Shown one piece after another: positions 35,426 to 45,378 of a DNA stretch of 64,000 bases. The notes beneath the pieces are model-generated. The model was not told where the DNA came from and searched no databases. It was given only the letters and a program-made list of their open reading frames with translations. A program made the translations under genes and the position numbers. The stretch is from NCBI RefSeq assembly GCF_928382285.1, contig NZ_CAKMSS010000001.1, positions 597,587-661,586 on the forward strand, given 5' to 3'. Numbering within the stretch: the first letter of the stretch is position 1; every line of letters starts with the position of its first letter. The stretch is from Rothia nasimurium. Lineage in GTDB: Bacteria > Actinomycetota > Actinomycetes > Actinomycetales > Micrococcaceae.

Positions 35426-36097
35426 TTATCGTGCTGATTCCTCCGCAAGGGGTTGGCTGACCAGTTTCTCCGCTTCCTCCTTGCTGAGAATCCGTCCGCT
35501 CAGTCCACCGCGGTCGTGCCAGGCACCACCGACCTCGATTCTGGAAGCAATGTCCAAGCCGCCAGCCTTGACGGGCTCCCAGCCACCCAGACGCAATAGG
35601 TGGGTAATGCGCTCTTGCGCTACAGGGTCGTCCGTTGCAAACAGTTGAGCAACCTTTTCACCGCTATCGGTAGTTTCTTTGCCCAGATTAGCCGCGCTCA
35701 TGGTTCCCAGCGCTTTGACGAAATGAACTCCCTGAGGAAGCAGGGCAGCGTTTTGCTGGCCAGCTGAGGACCCTTCTGGGTTGGCGGAAACCGCCCGGCC
35801 ATCATCAGCAACCCGGAAGTTGTTGGATGGGTCAACAACGACCTTGTCCACCAACTGTGAAGAGTGTTCCTGTAGCAACTGCTGAGTAACGGGGAACATC
35901 GTAGCGAAGACAACTGTGTCTGCCTCGTCAATGACCTGTTCGACGGTACCAGCCCGAATACCTAGCCCCAGTTCTTGGGCTGATTTCTGAGCCGACTCGA
36001 GATCTGATGCCGCAACCAGTATCTCTTCTCCCCCGCGAGCCAGGCGAAGAGCGACCTGTGAACCGATGCGCCCTGTTCCAATGATTGCTGTGGTCAT
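35426..36097 (-). CDS. NAD(P)-binding oxidoreductase, F420-dependent NADP reductase-like fold
   Basis: 223 aa. N-terminal Rossmann motif TTAIIGTGRIGSQVALRLARG, then VDPSNNFRV and a C-terminal stretch (RLGGWEPVKAGGLDIASR) typical of the NADPH:F420 reductase-like family (COG2085). The true substrate is unknown and F420 use is not implied. A possible 18-bp operator at 36113-36130 lies just before the start. Base composition appears slightly AT-richer than the neighbours. Confidence 0.75.
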   Translation of the reverse strand: MTTAIIGTGRIGSQVALRLARGGEEILVAASDLESAQKSAQELGLGIRAGTVEQVIDEADTVVFATMFPVTQQLLQEHSSQLVDKVVVDPSNNFRVADDGRAVSANPEGSSAGQQNAALLPQGVHFVKALGTMSAANLGKETTDSGEKVAQLFATDDPVAQERITHLLRLGGWEPVKAGGLDIASRIEVGGAWHDRGGLSGRILSKEEAEKLVSQPLAEESAR

Positions 36098-36112
36098 CTC
36101 AAACCCCTTATT

Positions 36113-36130
36113 TAGTTCATTTATTGACTA
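36113..36130. promoter_or_regulatory. Possible operator before the NAD(P)-binding gene
   Basis: TAGTTCATTTATTGACTA is an imperfect palindrome (6 of 9 pairs) 15 bp before the start, in an AT-rich stretch. It resembles MarR/HxlR-type sites but no regulator gene adjoins. Confidence 0.3.
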
Positions 36131-36255
36131 TTTTCACTTTACTCTCGCGCTCTTAATTTTCAACAAAAGGGGTTGGGTCGCGTCTTAATTCGACACAAGA
36201 GGAGCCCCGCCCCTAACGAAGGGAACAATTTAGCCAACAGCCTCACAATCACAAC

Positions 36256-37077
36256 CTAGCGGTCAACAATGAAACCGCAGCGGGGCTCAGTGCTGGCGCA
36301 ACCGGTGTAGACGGTCGAGCCCTCTTCCCCTAGCGGCCCGGTAATGCTGACCTGCCGTACTTCTCCACTGTCGCCCTTCCCCAGAACAAGGTAGGCTTCC
36401 CCGTCCGCATCGAGGTGTAGGCCGGCAGCGGGCTCACCGGCCTCGTCGAAGAAGGGCTGAATCTCGAACCTGGGTTTCTCCACCGGTGCGGACGGCAGGG
36501 TACCCTCCTGGCTGTACCCGGTGTCGGTGGGTGCCAGGACAACCACGGACCTATCCGTTGCTAGATAGATGTTTCCGTAGCGGTCAATATTGGTGCCGTC
36601 CTCAAGATTCCAGGCCATATTGCCCATCACGGTGTTCGTAGTAATGAAGGCGTAGGCATTGCCCAGCCCCTCATAGAAGCCGATGGGCTGGCCGTCCTGA
36701 TATACGGCGTAGGCCAGTTGCATCTGAGAGGGGGCCGACCCCGGGTTCATATCCCACCCGTAGGTACGGATCTCTACCGGCCCAAGGGCGGGGTGGGTGA
36801 CGTCAATGGTTTCGTAGTGGGTGCAGCGATCCAGGCAGGCGTCTTCAAGGACCTCAGGTGTGGAGGCTACCGGGGAGCTTGAGGGTGTAGAAGTGCTTAC
36901 CGGTGCGGACGCAGAGGTAGAAACGGGAGCAGAGGTCTGAGCCGGCGCCTGCGCTGGAGCTTCAGCACCACCGGCGCAGGCGGCTAGGAGGGGTGCGAGG
37001 GCCAGCATTCCGAGGGCAGGACGCCAGCAGGCGGGTCGGTCGGTGAGGGCGGGGCGGGTGCGGGGGTTGCGCTTCAC
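36256..37077 (-). CDS. Lipoprotein of unknown function
   Basis: About 273 aa. Signal peptide with lipobox LAACAGG (Cys near residue 34), then a Ser/Thr/Pro/Ala linker, then a folded part with CLDRC near the start and a CASTEPRCGF pair near the end, perhaps disulfides. Two ATGs at 37086/37083 sit too close to AAGGAG; the GTG at 37077 fits better. No known domain recognised. Confidence 0.75.
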   Translation of the reverse strand: MKRNPRTRPALTDRPACWRPALGMLALAPLLAACAGGAEAPAQAPAQTSAPVSTSASAPVSTSTPSSSPVASTPEVLEDACLDRCTHYETIDVTHPALGPVEIRTYGWDMNPGSAPSQMQLAYAVYQDGQPIGFYEGLGNAYAFITTNTVMGNMAWNLEDGTNIDRYGNIYLATDRSVVVLAPTDTGYSQEGTLPSAPVEKPRFEIQPFFDEAGEPAAGLHLDADGEAYLVLGKGDSGEVRQVSITGPLGEEGSTVYTGCASTEPRCGFIVDR

Positions 37078-37201
37078 GGTCATCATCTCCTTTGATTGAT
37101 GGTTGGTTACCGTAGTGGGCTCCCTCTTCTCATGCTAAGCATACTGGCAAGCTGTTTTCAAGAAGATGACGCGGGCCCACCCCGCCCTCTACCCGCTCTG
37201 G

Positions 37202-38008
37202 CTATGAGGCTGCGGCCCGCCGAATCACCTTGTACTGGGCAGCCTGGGCAACCGGTCGCATGGTGATGTGGTCCAGGTTGATGTGGTGGGGGACGTTCAC
37301 GGCGAAGGTGACGGTCTGAGCAACGTCCTCAGCCAGCAGGGGCTTGTCCACGCCAGCGTAGACCTTAGCGGCAGCCTCATCCGAGCCCAGGCGATTGCGA
37401 GAGAACTCTTCAGTGTGCACCATGCCGGGGCGTACCTCAATCACGCGCACGTTGTGCTCGGCCTCTTCCAGGCGCAGGGTCTCGGTCAGGGCTCGTTCAC
37501 CGAACTTGGCGGCGTTGTAACCTGCTCCCCCTTCATAGCCGGCTTCGGCTGCGGTTGAGGTCAGATTCAAAACGGTACCCTGGCCGTTCTCGCGCAGGGC
37601 TGGCAGGAAGGCTTTGACCATATTGAGGGTGCCAATCACGTTGAGCTCGAACATGGCCGACCAGCCAGCAGGGTCGGCATTCGCCACAGAATCAGCCCCA
37701 ATAGCACCGCCGGAGATATTGACCAGGGCATCGAGACGACCGCCGGTTTCGCCCAAAATTTCCTGGGCGCGGTCGGCAACCGCGCCGGCGTCCGTAATAT
37801 CGAGGACGACCGGGCGAACCCCGGTTGCCTGGGCCAGGCTTGCAAGGCGGTCGGCTCGGCGGGCCACGGCGTAGACCGTCCAGCCGGTAGCGGCCATGAG
37901 TTCGGCGGTAGCCCGGCCAATGCCGGAGGAGGCACCGGTCACCACGGCGATCTTACCGGCCTGGGCATCGGGGGCAAAAGGGTTTGCGGGAAGTGATGAA
38001 GTAGTCAT
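37202..38008 (-). CDS. Short-chain dehydrogenase/reductase
   Basis: 268 aa classical SDR: VVTGASSGIGRA cofactor motif near 20, catalytic Ser in NLTSTAAEAG, YNAAK catalytic Tyr-Lys near 165, and RPGMVHTEEF after it. ARRADR after the second strand suggests NADP preference. Closest in type to the YdfG/serine 3-dehydrogenase-like SDRs; substrate unknown. Divergent from valS with only 50 bp between. Confidence 0.88.
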   Translation of the reverse strand: MTTSSLPANPFAPDAQAGKIAVVTGASSGIGRATAELMAATGWTVYAVARRADRLASLAQATGVRPVVLDITDAGAVADRAQEILGETGGRLDALVNISGGAIGADSVANADPAGWSAMFELNVIGTLNMVKAFLPALRENGQGTVLNLTSTAAEAGYEGGAGYNAAKFGERALTETLRLEEAEHNVRVIEVRPGMVHTEEFSRNRLGSDEAAAKVYAGVDKPLLAEDVAQTVTFAVNVPHHINLDHITMRPVAQAAQYKVIRRAAAS

Positions 38009-38058
38009 AGCACTAGCCTAACCTGCAACATATTTTTATTCGTGAGAGAATAGGGGGC

Positions 38059-40695
38059 ATGGCTGAAATCAACCAGGGCACAGACACGCCCGCAGAAAAC
38101 ACCGTAGAAATTACCGTCCCCGCGAAGCCCGGCCTCGAAGGCCTCGAAAAGAAGTTCACCGAGAACTGGGCCGCCAATAAGACCTACGCTTTCGACCCGA
38201 ATACCACCCGCGAGCAGGTCTACTCCATCGACACCCCGCCGCCCACCGCGTCCGGCTCCCTGCACGTAGGTCACATGTTCTCCTACACCCAGACCGACGT
38301 GATTGCCCGCTACCAGCGCATGAAGGGCAAGAACGTCTTCTACCCCCTGGGTTGGGACGACAACGGCCTACCCACCGAGCGTCGCGTGCAGAACTACTAT
38401 GGCGTACTCTGCGACCCCGCGATCCCCTACGACCCCGATTTCAAGGCTCCCGAAAAGCCCGCCAAGAACCAGCGCGACTGGCCCCGTATCTCCCGTCAGA
38501 ACTTCATTGAACTGTGTGAAATCCTGGCGGTAGAGGACGAAAAGGTCTTCGAAGAACTTTTCACCACCCTGGGTCTGTCCGTCGACTGGTCCCACACCTA
38601 CCGCACCATCGACGCCCACTCCCGCAAGGTCTCCCAGCTGGCCTTCCTCAACGACCTGGCCAGCGGTGATGCCTACATGGCAGAGGCCCCCACCATGTGG
38701 GACGTCACCTTCCGCACCGCGGTTGCCCAGGCAGAGCTGGAAGACAAGGAACGCCCCGGCGCCTACCACCGTATCTCCTTCCACCGCGAGAACGGTGAGA
38801 AGGTCTGGATTGAGACCACCCGCCCCGAGCTGCTGCCCTCCTGTGTTGCCCTGGTCGCCCACCCCGACGATGAGCGATACAAGCCCCTCTTCGGCACCAA
38901 GGTCACATCTCCCCTCTTTGGCGTTGAGGTCGAGATCAAGGCTCACCCCCTGGCCCAGCCCGACAAGGGTGCAGGTATCGCCATGATTTGTACCTTCGGC
39001 GACACCACCGACGTCACCTGGTGGCGCGAGCTCCAGCTGCCCACCCGTGCCCTGATTGGCCGTGATGGCCGCTTCGCCACCGACACCCCCGAGTGGATTA
39101 CCTCCGCCGAGGGCCGCGAGCGCTACGAGCGCATGGCAGGTGCCACCGTGTTCACCGCCCAGAAGACCGTCGTTGAGATGCTGGTTGAAGCCGGTGAAAT
39201 GGATGGCGACCCCAAGCCCATCACCCACCCGGTTAAGTTCTACGAAAAGGGTGATAAGCCCCTCGAAATCGTGGCCTCCCGCCAGTGGTACATCCGCAAC
39301 GGTGGCCGTGACGCCGACCGCCGCGACGCCCTGGTTGAACGTGGACGCGAAATCACCTGGCACCCCGCCTTCATGCGCTCCCGCTACGAGAACTGGGTCG
39401 AGGGCCTCAACGGCGACTGGCTCATCTCCCGCCAGCGCTTCTTCGGCGTGCCCTTCCCCATCTGGTACAAGCTCGACGCCGACGGCGAACCTAACTACGA
39501 TGAGCCCATCGTCCCCAGCGAAGATATGCTGCCCGTTGATCCCGCGTCGGACGCCGCCCCCGGCTACACCGAAGACCAGCGCGGCGTGCCCGGCGGCTTC
39601 ATCGCCGACCCCGACGTCCTGGACACCTGGGCCACCTCATCGCTGACCCCCCAGATTGCCACCGGCTGGGCCGTGGACGAGAACCTGCACAAGGTCACCT
39701 TCCCCATGGACCTGCGCCCCCAGGGTCACGACATCATCCGCACCTGGCTCTTCTCCACCGTGGTTCGCTCCAACTCCCTGGAGAACTCTGTGCCCTGGAC
39801 CGATACCGCCCTTTCCGGCTGGATCCTGGACCCGGACCGCAAGAAGATGTCCAAGTCTAAGGGCAACGTCGTGGTCCCCAACGAGGTTCTGGAAAAGTAC
39901 GGTTCGGACGCCGTTCGCTACTGGGCTGCCAGCGCCAAGCTCGGTGCCGATACCGCCTACGACGAGGCCCAGATGAAGATTGGTCGCCGCCTGGCCATCA
40001 AGCTGCTGAACGCCTCCAAGTTCGTACTCGGCCTGGGCGCCACCGCCAACTCGGTCATCACCGACCAGGCTGCCGCGGGCGTCCTGACCAACGAGCTGGA
40101 CCGCTCCCTGCTAGCCCGTCTCGCTGCCCTCGTTGACGAAGCCACCGCCGCTTTTGAGAACTACGAGTACGCCCGTGCCCTGCAGATCTCAGAGACCTTC
40201 TTCTGGCACTTCACCGACGACTTCGTAGAACTCATCAAGGACCGTGCCTACGGCAACGTCGGCGAAGCAGAACAGGCCTCCGTCCTGGCCGCTCTGGCTA
40301 CCACCCTCGATGCTATGCTGCGCCTTTTCGCCCCCTTCCTGCCCTTCGTCACCGACGAAATCTGGTCCTGGTGGCGAGCAGGCTCAGTGCACCGCGCCCC
40401 CTGGCCCACCACCGACGGCTTTGCCGCCGCGGTTGCGGACGCCGACCCCGCAGTCCTGCCCACCGTAGCAGCTGCCCTGGGTGGTCTACGCAAGGCGAAG
40501 TCAGAGGCCCAGGTCAAGCAGCGCACCGAGGTCGAAACCGCAACCATCACCGGTTCAACCGAAGACATCACCCGCATTCGCGGCGGTCTCGGCGACCTCA
40601 AGGCAGCAGGTAACGCCCGCGACCTCACCCTCACCGAAGCAGAGGGCGAGCTGGCCGTCACTGACGTTGTGCTGATTACCGAAGAAGAAAGCTAA
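38059..40695 (+). CDS. valS: Valyl-tRNA synthetase
   Basis: Charges tRNA-Val with editing of threonine. HVGH (near 71) in SGSLHVGHMF, KMSKSKGN (near 595), the CP1 editing insert between them, anticodon domain, and a shortened C-terminal coiled coil (ALGGLRKAKSEAQVKQRTEV). 878 aa, the short actinobacterial type. RBS AGGGGG. No T-box is visible in the short leader. Confidence 0.97.
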   Translation: MAEINQGTDTPAENTVEITVPAKPGLEGLEKKFTENWAANKTYAFDPNTTREQVYSIDTPPPTASGSLHVGHMFSYTQTDVIARYQRMKGKNVFYPLGWDDNGLPTERRVQNYYGVLCDPAIPYDPDFKAPEKPAKNQRDWPRISRQNFIELCEILAVEDEKVFEELFTTLGLSVDWSHTYRTIDAHSRKVSQLAFLNDLASGDAYMAEAPTMWDVTFRTAVAQAELEDKERPGAYHRISFHRENGEKVWIETTRPELLPSCVALVAHPDDERYKPLFGTKVTSPLFGVEVEIKAHPLAQPDKGAGIAMICTFGDTTDVTWWRELQLPTRALIGRDGRFATDTPEWITSAEGRERYERMAGATVFTAQKTVVEMLVEAGEMDGDPKPITHPVKFYEKGDKPLEIVASRQWYIRNGGRDADRRDALVERGREITWHPAFMRSRYENWVEGLNGDWLISRQRFFGVPFPIWYKLDADGEPNYDEPIVPSEDMLPVDPASDAAPGYTEDQRGVPGGFIADPDVLDTWATSSLTPQIATGWAVDENLHKVTFPMDLRPQGHDIIRTWLFSTVVRSNSLENSVPWTDTALSGWILDPDRKKMSKSKGNVVVPNEVLEKYGSDAVRYWAASAKLGADTAYDEAQMKIGRRLAIKLLNASKFVLGLGATANSVITDQAAAGVLTNELDRSLLARLAALVDEATAAFENYEYARALQISETFFWHFTDDFVELIKDRAYGNVGEAEQASVLAALATTLDAMLRLFAPFLPFVTDEIWSWWRAGSVHRAPWPTTDGFAAAVADADPAVLPTVAAALGGLRKAKSEAQVKQRTEVETATITGSTEDITRIRGGLGDLKAAGNARDLTLTEAEGELAVTDVVLITEEES

Positions 40696-40701
40696 TGTTA
40701 C

Positions 40702-40808
40702 TGGGCCTGCATACCCCCTAGGCGGCTAACCTTCTTGAGCTCGCGCTGGGGCGCTCGCTCAATTCATGCCAGCCCCAGCCCGCCACCTGTGGGGGTATGC
40801 CGGCCCCA
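40702..40808. other. Long structured intergenic element behind valS
   Basis: Outer arms containing GCATACCCCC (40709-40718) and GGGGGTATGC (40791-40800), next layer GGCGG/CCGCC, inner layer GCTGGGGC/GCCCCAGC. The nested pairing covers over 100 bp. It is not a plain terminator, since a separate one follows at 40831. Confidence 0.5.
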
Positions 40809-40830
40809 ACAATGCTGCACATCAAAAGAT

Positions 40831-40865
40831 TAGGCCCGGTTCCAGAGCTTCTGGAACCGGGCCTT
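40831..40865. terminator. Terminator between valS and the DsbA-fold gene
   Basis: Arms GGCCCGGTTCCAG and CTGGAACCGGGCC, loop of seven, with TTAT after; it can serve both convergent genes. Confidence 0.75.
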
Positions 40866-40906
40866 ATCGTAAATTCAGTGACAGGGTATAAAGTGCCCGC
40901 CCGCTA

Positions 40907-41533
40907 CTACTTTTCGGTGTTGAAAATCGGGCCGACGTTGCGGGGGCGCTTGATTTCAAAGAAGCCGGGGTAAGAGGCTAGGGCCACCGCGCCGTCGAAG
41001 ACCTTGGCGGCTTCTTCACCGGTGGGAGCCGGTGACATCACGGGGCCAAAGAAAGTCACACCGTTGATGCTCATCAGGGGCACGCCGATATCGTCGCCAC
41101 CGGCTGAGTCCAGGCCAGCACGTGTGGACGCGCGCATCTGCTCATCGTACTCTTCGGTAAAGGCAACCTGGGCAAGCTCAGCAGGTAGGCCCACCTCAGC
41201 CAGGGCAGCCTCGATAGCCTTCTCGAAGTAGGTGCCCTCCTTATTCTTCTGGTGGTGGATCTGCTCGCCCAGGGCGGTGTAGAGCTCATCGAGTTTCTCC
41301 TGGCCATATTGCTCTGCTACGGCGGTAGCCACGCGGGCAGGGCCCCAGGTGTTGTCGATGTGCTTGCGGTAGCCCGGGTCAAGGTCGCGGCCTTCATTTA
41401 GGACGGCGAGTGAGAAGGGGTGCCAGGTGACAGCAACATCGCGCTGGGTCTCAACCTCTTTAATCCAGCGGGAGGTCATCCAGCACCAGGGGCAGGTAGG
41501 GTCAAACCAAAAATCAACGGTATTTTCAGCCAC
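40907..41533 (-). CDS. DsbA-fold mycothiol-dependent nitroreductase-like protein
   Basis: 208 aa, thioredoxin-like with CPWC active site in [14 protein letters not shown], a form known from the actinobacterial Rv2466c family of mycothiol-dependent reductases; later [17 protein letters not shown]. No signal peptide, so cytoplasmic, not a Dsb oxidase. A TTG at 41548 would overlap the AAAGGA ribosome site; GTG 41533 is the start. Supports a mycothiol-making host. Confidence 0.88.
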   Translation of the reverse strand: MAENTVDFWFDPTCPWCWMTSRWIKEVETQRDVAVTWHPFSLAVLNEGRDLDPGYRKHIDNTWGPARVATAVAEQYGQEKLDELYTALGEQIHHQKNKEGTYFEKAIEAALAEVGLPAELAQVAFTEEYDEQMRASTRAGLDSAGGDDIGVPLMSINGVTFFGPVMSPAPTGEEAAKVFDGAVALASYPGFFEIKRPRNVGPIFNTEK

Positions 41534-41610
41534 GGGTTGTCCTTTCAATCAGGGGTGGGATACAAGAGCCCGCTGCCAGCGCGCAGAGGCACCGACAGCG
41601 GGAAAGACTT

Positions 41611-42894
41611 TTAGGCAGATTTTTTCTCGGGGGCTTCGAGCACCAGAATGGGGTCCTTCTCCCCCGCTACAACAGCCTCGTCAATAATGACCGAGGTGAC
41701 ATCTGAGCGGCTGGGTACATCGAACATGACAGGCTGCAGAATCGACTCCATGATGGAGCGCAAACCGCGGGCGCCTGTATCTCGCTCAACAGCCTGGCGG
41801 GCAATAGCTGCCACGGCGGCGTCCTCAAAAATCAGCTCAACCCCGTCGAGGGCAAACATGCGCTTGTACTGCTTGACCAGGGCGTTCTTAGGCTCGGTCA
41901 GAATCCGCTTGAGGTCAGACTCGGTGAGCTTACCCAGGGTTGCCAGTACGGGTAGGCGGCCAATAAATTCAGGGATCAGACCGAACTTGAGCAGATCCTC
42001 GGGCATGAGCTTGGTGAGAATATCGCTCTCTTTAGCGGCCTGGTCAATAGATGCGCCAAAGCCGATGCCCTTGCGGCCCACTCGCCCGCCCACAATCTCT
42101 TCGATACCGGCAAAAGCACCGGCGACGATGAAGAGGATGTTGGCGGTATTAATCTTGAGGAAGTCCTGCTGGGGGTGCTTCCGCCCGCCCTGCGGGGGAA
42201 CAGCTGCCTCGGTGCCCTCAAGAATCTTGAGCAGGGCCTGCTGCACACCCTCACCCGATACATCTCGGGTGATGGAGGGGTTGTCGGCCTTGCGGGAAAT
42301 CTTATCGATTTCGTCGATATAGATAATGCCACGCTGGGCCTTTTCAATATCACCGTCAGCAGCCTGGATGAGCTTGAGCAGGATGTTTTCAACGTCCTCG
42401 CCCACGTAGCCAGCCTCGGTCAGGCTGGTGGCGTCGGCAACGGCAAAAGGTACGTTGAGTTTCTTAGCCAGGGTCTGGGCCAGGTAGGTCTTACCCGAGC
42501 CGGTGGGGCCAACCAAGAGAATATTAGACTTGGCAATCTCTACGTCTTCGCCCTCGGTAGCCAAAAGCTCCTTGGCCTCAAAGGCAGGGCTCTGCTGGGC
42601 CCGAATACGCTTGTAGTGGTTGTAAACGGCAACAGATAGAGCACGCTTGGCGGCCTCCTGGCCAATCACGTACTCCTGCATGTGGTCAAAGATTTCACGC
42701 GGGGTGGGGAGCTCTTCAACGGCACCCAAATCTTTCACATCGGCGAGCTCTTCTTCGAGAATCTCGTTGCACAGTTCAATGCATTCATCGCAGATGTAAA
42801 TGTTGGGGCCGGCGATCAGTTTACGAACCTGTCGCTGGTTCTTCCCACAAAATGAGCATTTGGGAAGAGTGGTGCTATCGCCTAGGCGAGCCAT
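41611..42894 (-). CDS. clpX: ATP-dependent protease ATPase subunit ClpX
   Basis: Unfolds substrates and feeds ClpP. N-terminal zinc domain (CSFCGK and CDEC), Walker [13 protein letters not shown] near 127, Walker [11 protein letters not shown], and the ClpP-docking IGF loop region (GIGFGA). 427 aa. Downstream of clpP1-clpP2 with 230 bp between. Confidence 0.97.
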   Translation of the reverse strand: MARLGDSTTLPKCSFCGKNQRQVRKLIAGPNIYICDECIELCNEILEEELADVKDLGAVEELPTPREIFDHMQEYVIGQEAAKRALSVAVYNHYKRIRAQQSPAFEAKELLATEGEDVEIAKSNILLVGPTGSGKTYLAQTLAKKLNVPFAVADATSLTEAGYVGEDVENILLKLIQAADGDIEKAQRGIIYIDEIDKISRKADNPSITRDVSGEGVQQALLKILEGTEAAVPPQGGRKHPQQDFLKINTANILFIVAGAFAGIEEIVGGRVGRKGIGFGASIDQAAKESDILTKLMPEDLLKFGLIPEFIGRLPVLATLGKLTESDLKRILTEPKNALVKQYKRMFALDGVELIFEDAAVAAIARQAVERDTGARGLRSIMESILQPVMFDVPSRSDVTSVIIDEAVVAGEKDPILVLEAPEKKSA

Positions 42895-43042
42895 AGACCC
42901 TACCTTTCCTTGGGTTCCTCTACCTAATCTACCGTGAAAACCTGCCTAGCCCAACATGTGACGGTTCAAGCAAGGTTACGTCTTTATGACTTAACAGTTA
43001 AACCGGGCGGGCTATTCCTTCTCTACCGCTTGGCAGACAGAA

Positions 43043-43098
43043 GGACGCCGCCCCTGCCCTTCCCTGCCTTGGGGCAGGTGGGGCGGAAGGCGGCGTCC
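43043..43098. terminator. Hairpin behind clpP2
   Basis: Outer arms GGACGCCG and CGGCGTCC plus inner CCGCCCCTGCCC with GGGGCAGGTGGGGCGG; just behind the clpP2 stop. No T-run. Confidence 0.5.
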
Positions 43099-43124
43099 GC
43101 ACCGAGTCTGAAGGTGAGCAGTGC

Positions 43125-43802
43125 TTAGTCGTGCTTCTCGGCGGTATTGAAGGAGGGCTTGACGGCCTTGCGGGATTCAAGCACCTGGTCAACGATGCCG
43201 TACTCAAGGGCACCCTTAGCGGTAAGGATATTATCGCGCTCGATGGACTTATCGACCTCTTCAAAGGTCTTGCCGGAGTGCAGGGCCAGGGTCTGGGCGG
43301 TCCACTCGCGCATACGCATAACCTCGTTAGCGTGGATCTCAATATCAGAAGCCTGGCCACCCTGCTGACCCGAGAGGGCGGGCTGGTGAATCAGCACGCG
43401 GGCGTTGGGCAGAGCAAGGCGCTTACCGGGGGTACCTGCTGCCAGCAGGACGGCGGCAGCTGAGGCAGCCTGGCCCAGGCAGACGGTCTGAATTTCGGGG
43501 CGGATGTACTGCATGGTGTCGTAGATAGCAGTCATCGCGGTGAAGGAGCCACCGGGTGAGTTGATGTAGAGGGTGATGTCGCGGTCGGGGTCCTGGGACT
43601 CAAGTACCAGCAGCTGGGCCATGATGTCGTCAGCTGAGGCGTCGTCGACCTGCACGCCCAGGAAGATGATGCGGTCTTCAAAGAGCTTGGCGTAGGGGTC
43701 CTGGCGCTTGTAGCCGTAGGGGGTGCGCTCTTCGAAGTTGGGGAGCACGTAGCGGTCGGTGGGCATACCGGCAGGTGCGGTTGATGAAGGAAGGTGAATC
43801 AT
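43125..43802 (-). CDS. clpP2: ATP-dependent Clp protease proteolytic subunit 2
   Basis: Serine peptidase partner of ClpP1 in the mixed actinobacterial ring. [20 protein letters not shown], catalytic Ser in CLGQAASAAAVLL (near 112), His in VLIHQPALSG. 225 aa from ATG 43802 with AGGAG upstream; the frame continues up into clpP1. Lies 31 bp behind clpP1. Confidence 0.96.
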   Translation of the reverse strand: MIHLPSSTAPAGMPTDRYVLPNFEERTPYGYKRQDPYAKLFEDRIIFLGVQVDDASADDIMAQLLVLESQDPDRDITLYINSPGGSFTAMTAIYDTMQYIRPEIQTVCLGQAASAAAVLLAAGTPGKRLALPNARVLIHQPALSGQQGGQASDIEIHANEVMRMREWTAQTLALHSGKTFEEVDKSIERDNILTAKGALEYGIVDQVLESRKAVKPSFNTAEKHD

Positions 43803-43833
43803 TCGTTTCTCCTGTAAAAAGTTCTGTGCCGGT

Positions 43834-44454
43834 TTACTTGTCGGTGGCGCTGGTGGCCGGGCCGATCTTGTCGAGAATCTTGTCGAAGAAGCCGTAGGCC
43901 AGGCCTTCTTCGGCGGTGAACCAGTTGTCGCGGTCGTTATCGCGCAGGATGGTTTCAACGGTCTGGCCGGTGCGCTCTGCGGTGATTTCGCTCAGGCGCT
44001 TCTTCATGTCGAGAATCAGCTGGGCCTGGGTGCGGATGTCGGAGGCGGTGCCGCCGATGCCACCGGAGGGCTGGTGCATGAGGATGCGGGCGTTGGGGGT
44101 GGCGTAGCGCTTACCGGGGGCACCTGCGGTGAGTAGGAACTGGCCCATGGAGGCTGCCATACCGGTGACGACGGTGACAACGTCGTTGGGGATCAGCTGC
44201 ATGGTGTCGTAGATGGCCATGCCCGCGGTGACGGAGCCGCCGGGTGAGTTGATGTAGAGGTAGATATCTGCCTCGGGGTCTTCAGCTGAGAGCAGCAGGA
44301 GCTGGGAGCAGATACGGTTGGCGTTGGAGTCGCGCACCTCGGAGCCCAGCCAGATGATGCGTTCCTTGAGCAGGCGGTTGTAGACGTAGTCGTCCTGGCC
44401 GCCCATGGGGGTTTCCATGGCGGGTGCCTGGTGTGCTTCAGGGATGAAGGACAT
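43834..44454 (-). CDS. clpP1: ATP-dependent Clp protease proteolytic subunit 1
   Basis: 206 aa: [20 protein letters not shown], Ser in [12 protein letters not shown] (near 100), His in [12 protein letters not shown]. The start is ATG 44454 with AAGGAG nine bases upstream; upstream codons in the frame are not family-like. Forms the ClpP1P2-ClpX module with its neighbours. Confidence 0.96.
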   Translation of the reverse strand: MSFIPEAHQAPAMETPMGGQDDYVYNRLLKERIIWLGSEVRDSNANRICSQLLLLSAEDPEADIYLYINSPGGSVTAGMAIYDTMQLIPNDVVTVVTGMAASMGQFLLTAGAPGKRYATPNARILMHQPSGGIGGTASDIRTQAQLILDMKKRLSEITAERTGQTVETILRDNDRDNWFTAEEGLAYGFFDKILDKIGPATSATDK

Positions 44455-44581
44455 GTGTTCCGCTCCTTGTGTCGGTTGCAGCACCCGCGCGGACGCCGGT
44501 GCCAAAGATTTGCTTGACACTTAGGTTATCGCTTTTGGGGCTCCAAAAATTGCCTTTTGCCCCTCAGTTCGCTGTTGGCAT

Positions 44582-44617
44582 GTGCCCGCTACGCTGTGAG
44601 CAAGAGCGAGCGGGCAC
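44582..44617. terminator. Hairpin behind the iron-transport operon
   Basis: 9-bp arms GTGCCCGCT and AGCGGGCAC just past the ATPase stop. Confidence 0.45.
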
Positions 44618-44622
44618 GGGGC

Positions 44623-45378
44623 CTAGTGGTAGCAGGCGATGGGACCGTTGGGGCCCTGGATCACCTGGATGGGGGTGTTGAAGATATCGGTGAGCAGGTC
44701 ATCTTGCATGATCTCTGCAACGGTTCCGAAGCGGGCTAGTTTGCCGTCCTTGATAGCGCAGATGTAGTCGGCGTAGCGGGCGGCGAAATTGATGTCGTGC
44801 AGTACCACGATGATGGTGCGGCCCAGGGTGCGGGCGGCGTTGTGCAGGTGCTGCATCATCTGCACAGAGTGGGAGATATCGAGGTTGTTGAGGGGCTCAT
44901 CAAGAAGTACGTAGTCGGTTTCCTGGCAGAGCACCATGGCTACGTAGGCCCGCTGCCGCTGGCCGCCTGAGAGTTCATCGAGGTAGCGGTTTTCGAGGGT
45001 GGTGAGGTTAAGGAAGTCGATGTAGCGGGAGATGATCTCTTCGTCTTCAGCGGTGAGTCGGCCCCCGGTGTAGGGGAAGCGCCCGAAGCCCACCAGCTGG
45101 CGCACGGTGAGTTTGGTGACGAAGTGGTTTTCCTGCCGCAGAATCGAGACGACTTTGGCCAGGTCTTTGGACTTGGTGGTGGCCACATTCAGGCCACCGA
45201 TTTCGATGGTGCCTGCGTCAATATCGAGTAGACGGCCCACCATGGTGAGCAGGGTGGACTTGCCGGCACCGTTAGGGCCGACCAGGGCGGTGATTCCGCC
45301 TGCGGGCAGTTGAACATCGACCGGGCCGATGTTGGTTTCACCGGAGTAGCTTTTAGCGACCTGGTGGAGGGTGATCAT
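44623..45378 (-). CDS. Iron-siderophore ABC transporter ATP-binding protein
   Basis: 251 aa ABC ATPase: Walker A GPNGAGKSTLL near 35, signature ELSGGQRQRAYVAM near 135, Walker B YVLLDEPLNNLD, switch His in VVLHDINFAARYADY. Overlaps the upstream permease gene by 4 bp (ATGA). Family nearest to YclP/FatE-type catechol-siderophore importers (inference). Confidence 0.93.
   Translation of the reverse strand: MITLHQVAKSYSGETNIGPVDVQLPAGGITALVGPNGAGKSTLLTMVGRLLDIDAGTIEIGGLNVATTKSKDLAKVVSILRQENHFVTKLTVRQLVGFGRFPYTGGRLTAEDEEIISRYIDFLNLTTLENRYLDELSGGQRQRAYVAMVLCQETDYVLLDEPLNNLDISHSVQMMQHLHNAARTLGRTIIVVLHDINFAARYADYICAIKDGKLARFGTVAEIMQDDLLTDIFNTPIQVIQGPNGPIACYH

Noticed and set aside
38368..39363. 331-codon minus-strand frame inside valS
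   Set aside because: Antisense shadow of a well-identified synthetase gene.
44455..44622. ClgR box upstream of clpP1
   Set aside because: CGCT-like words occur but none with the paired spacing of a ClgR site.
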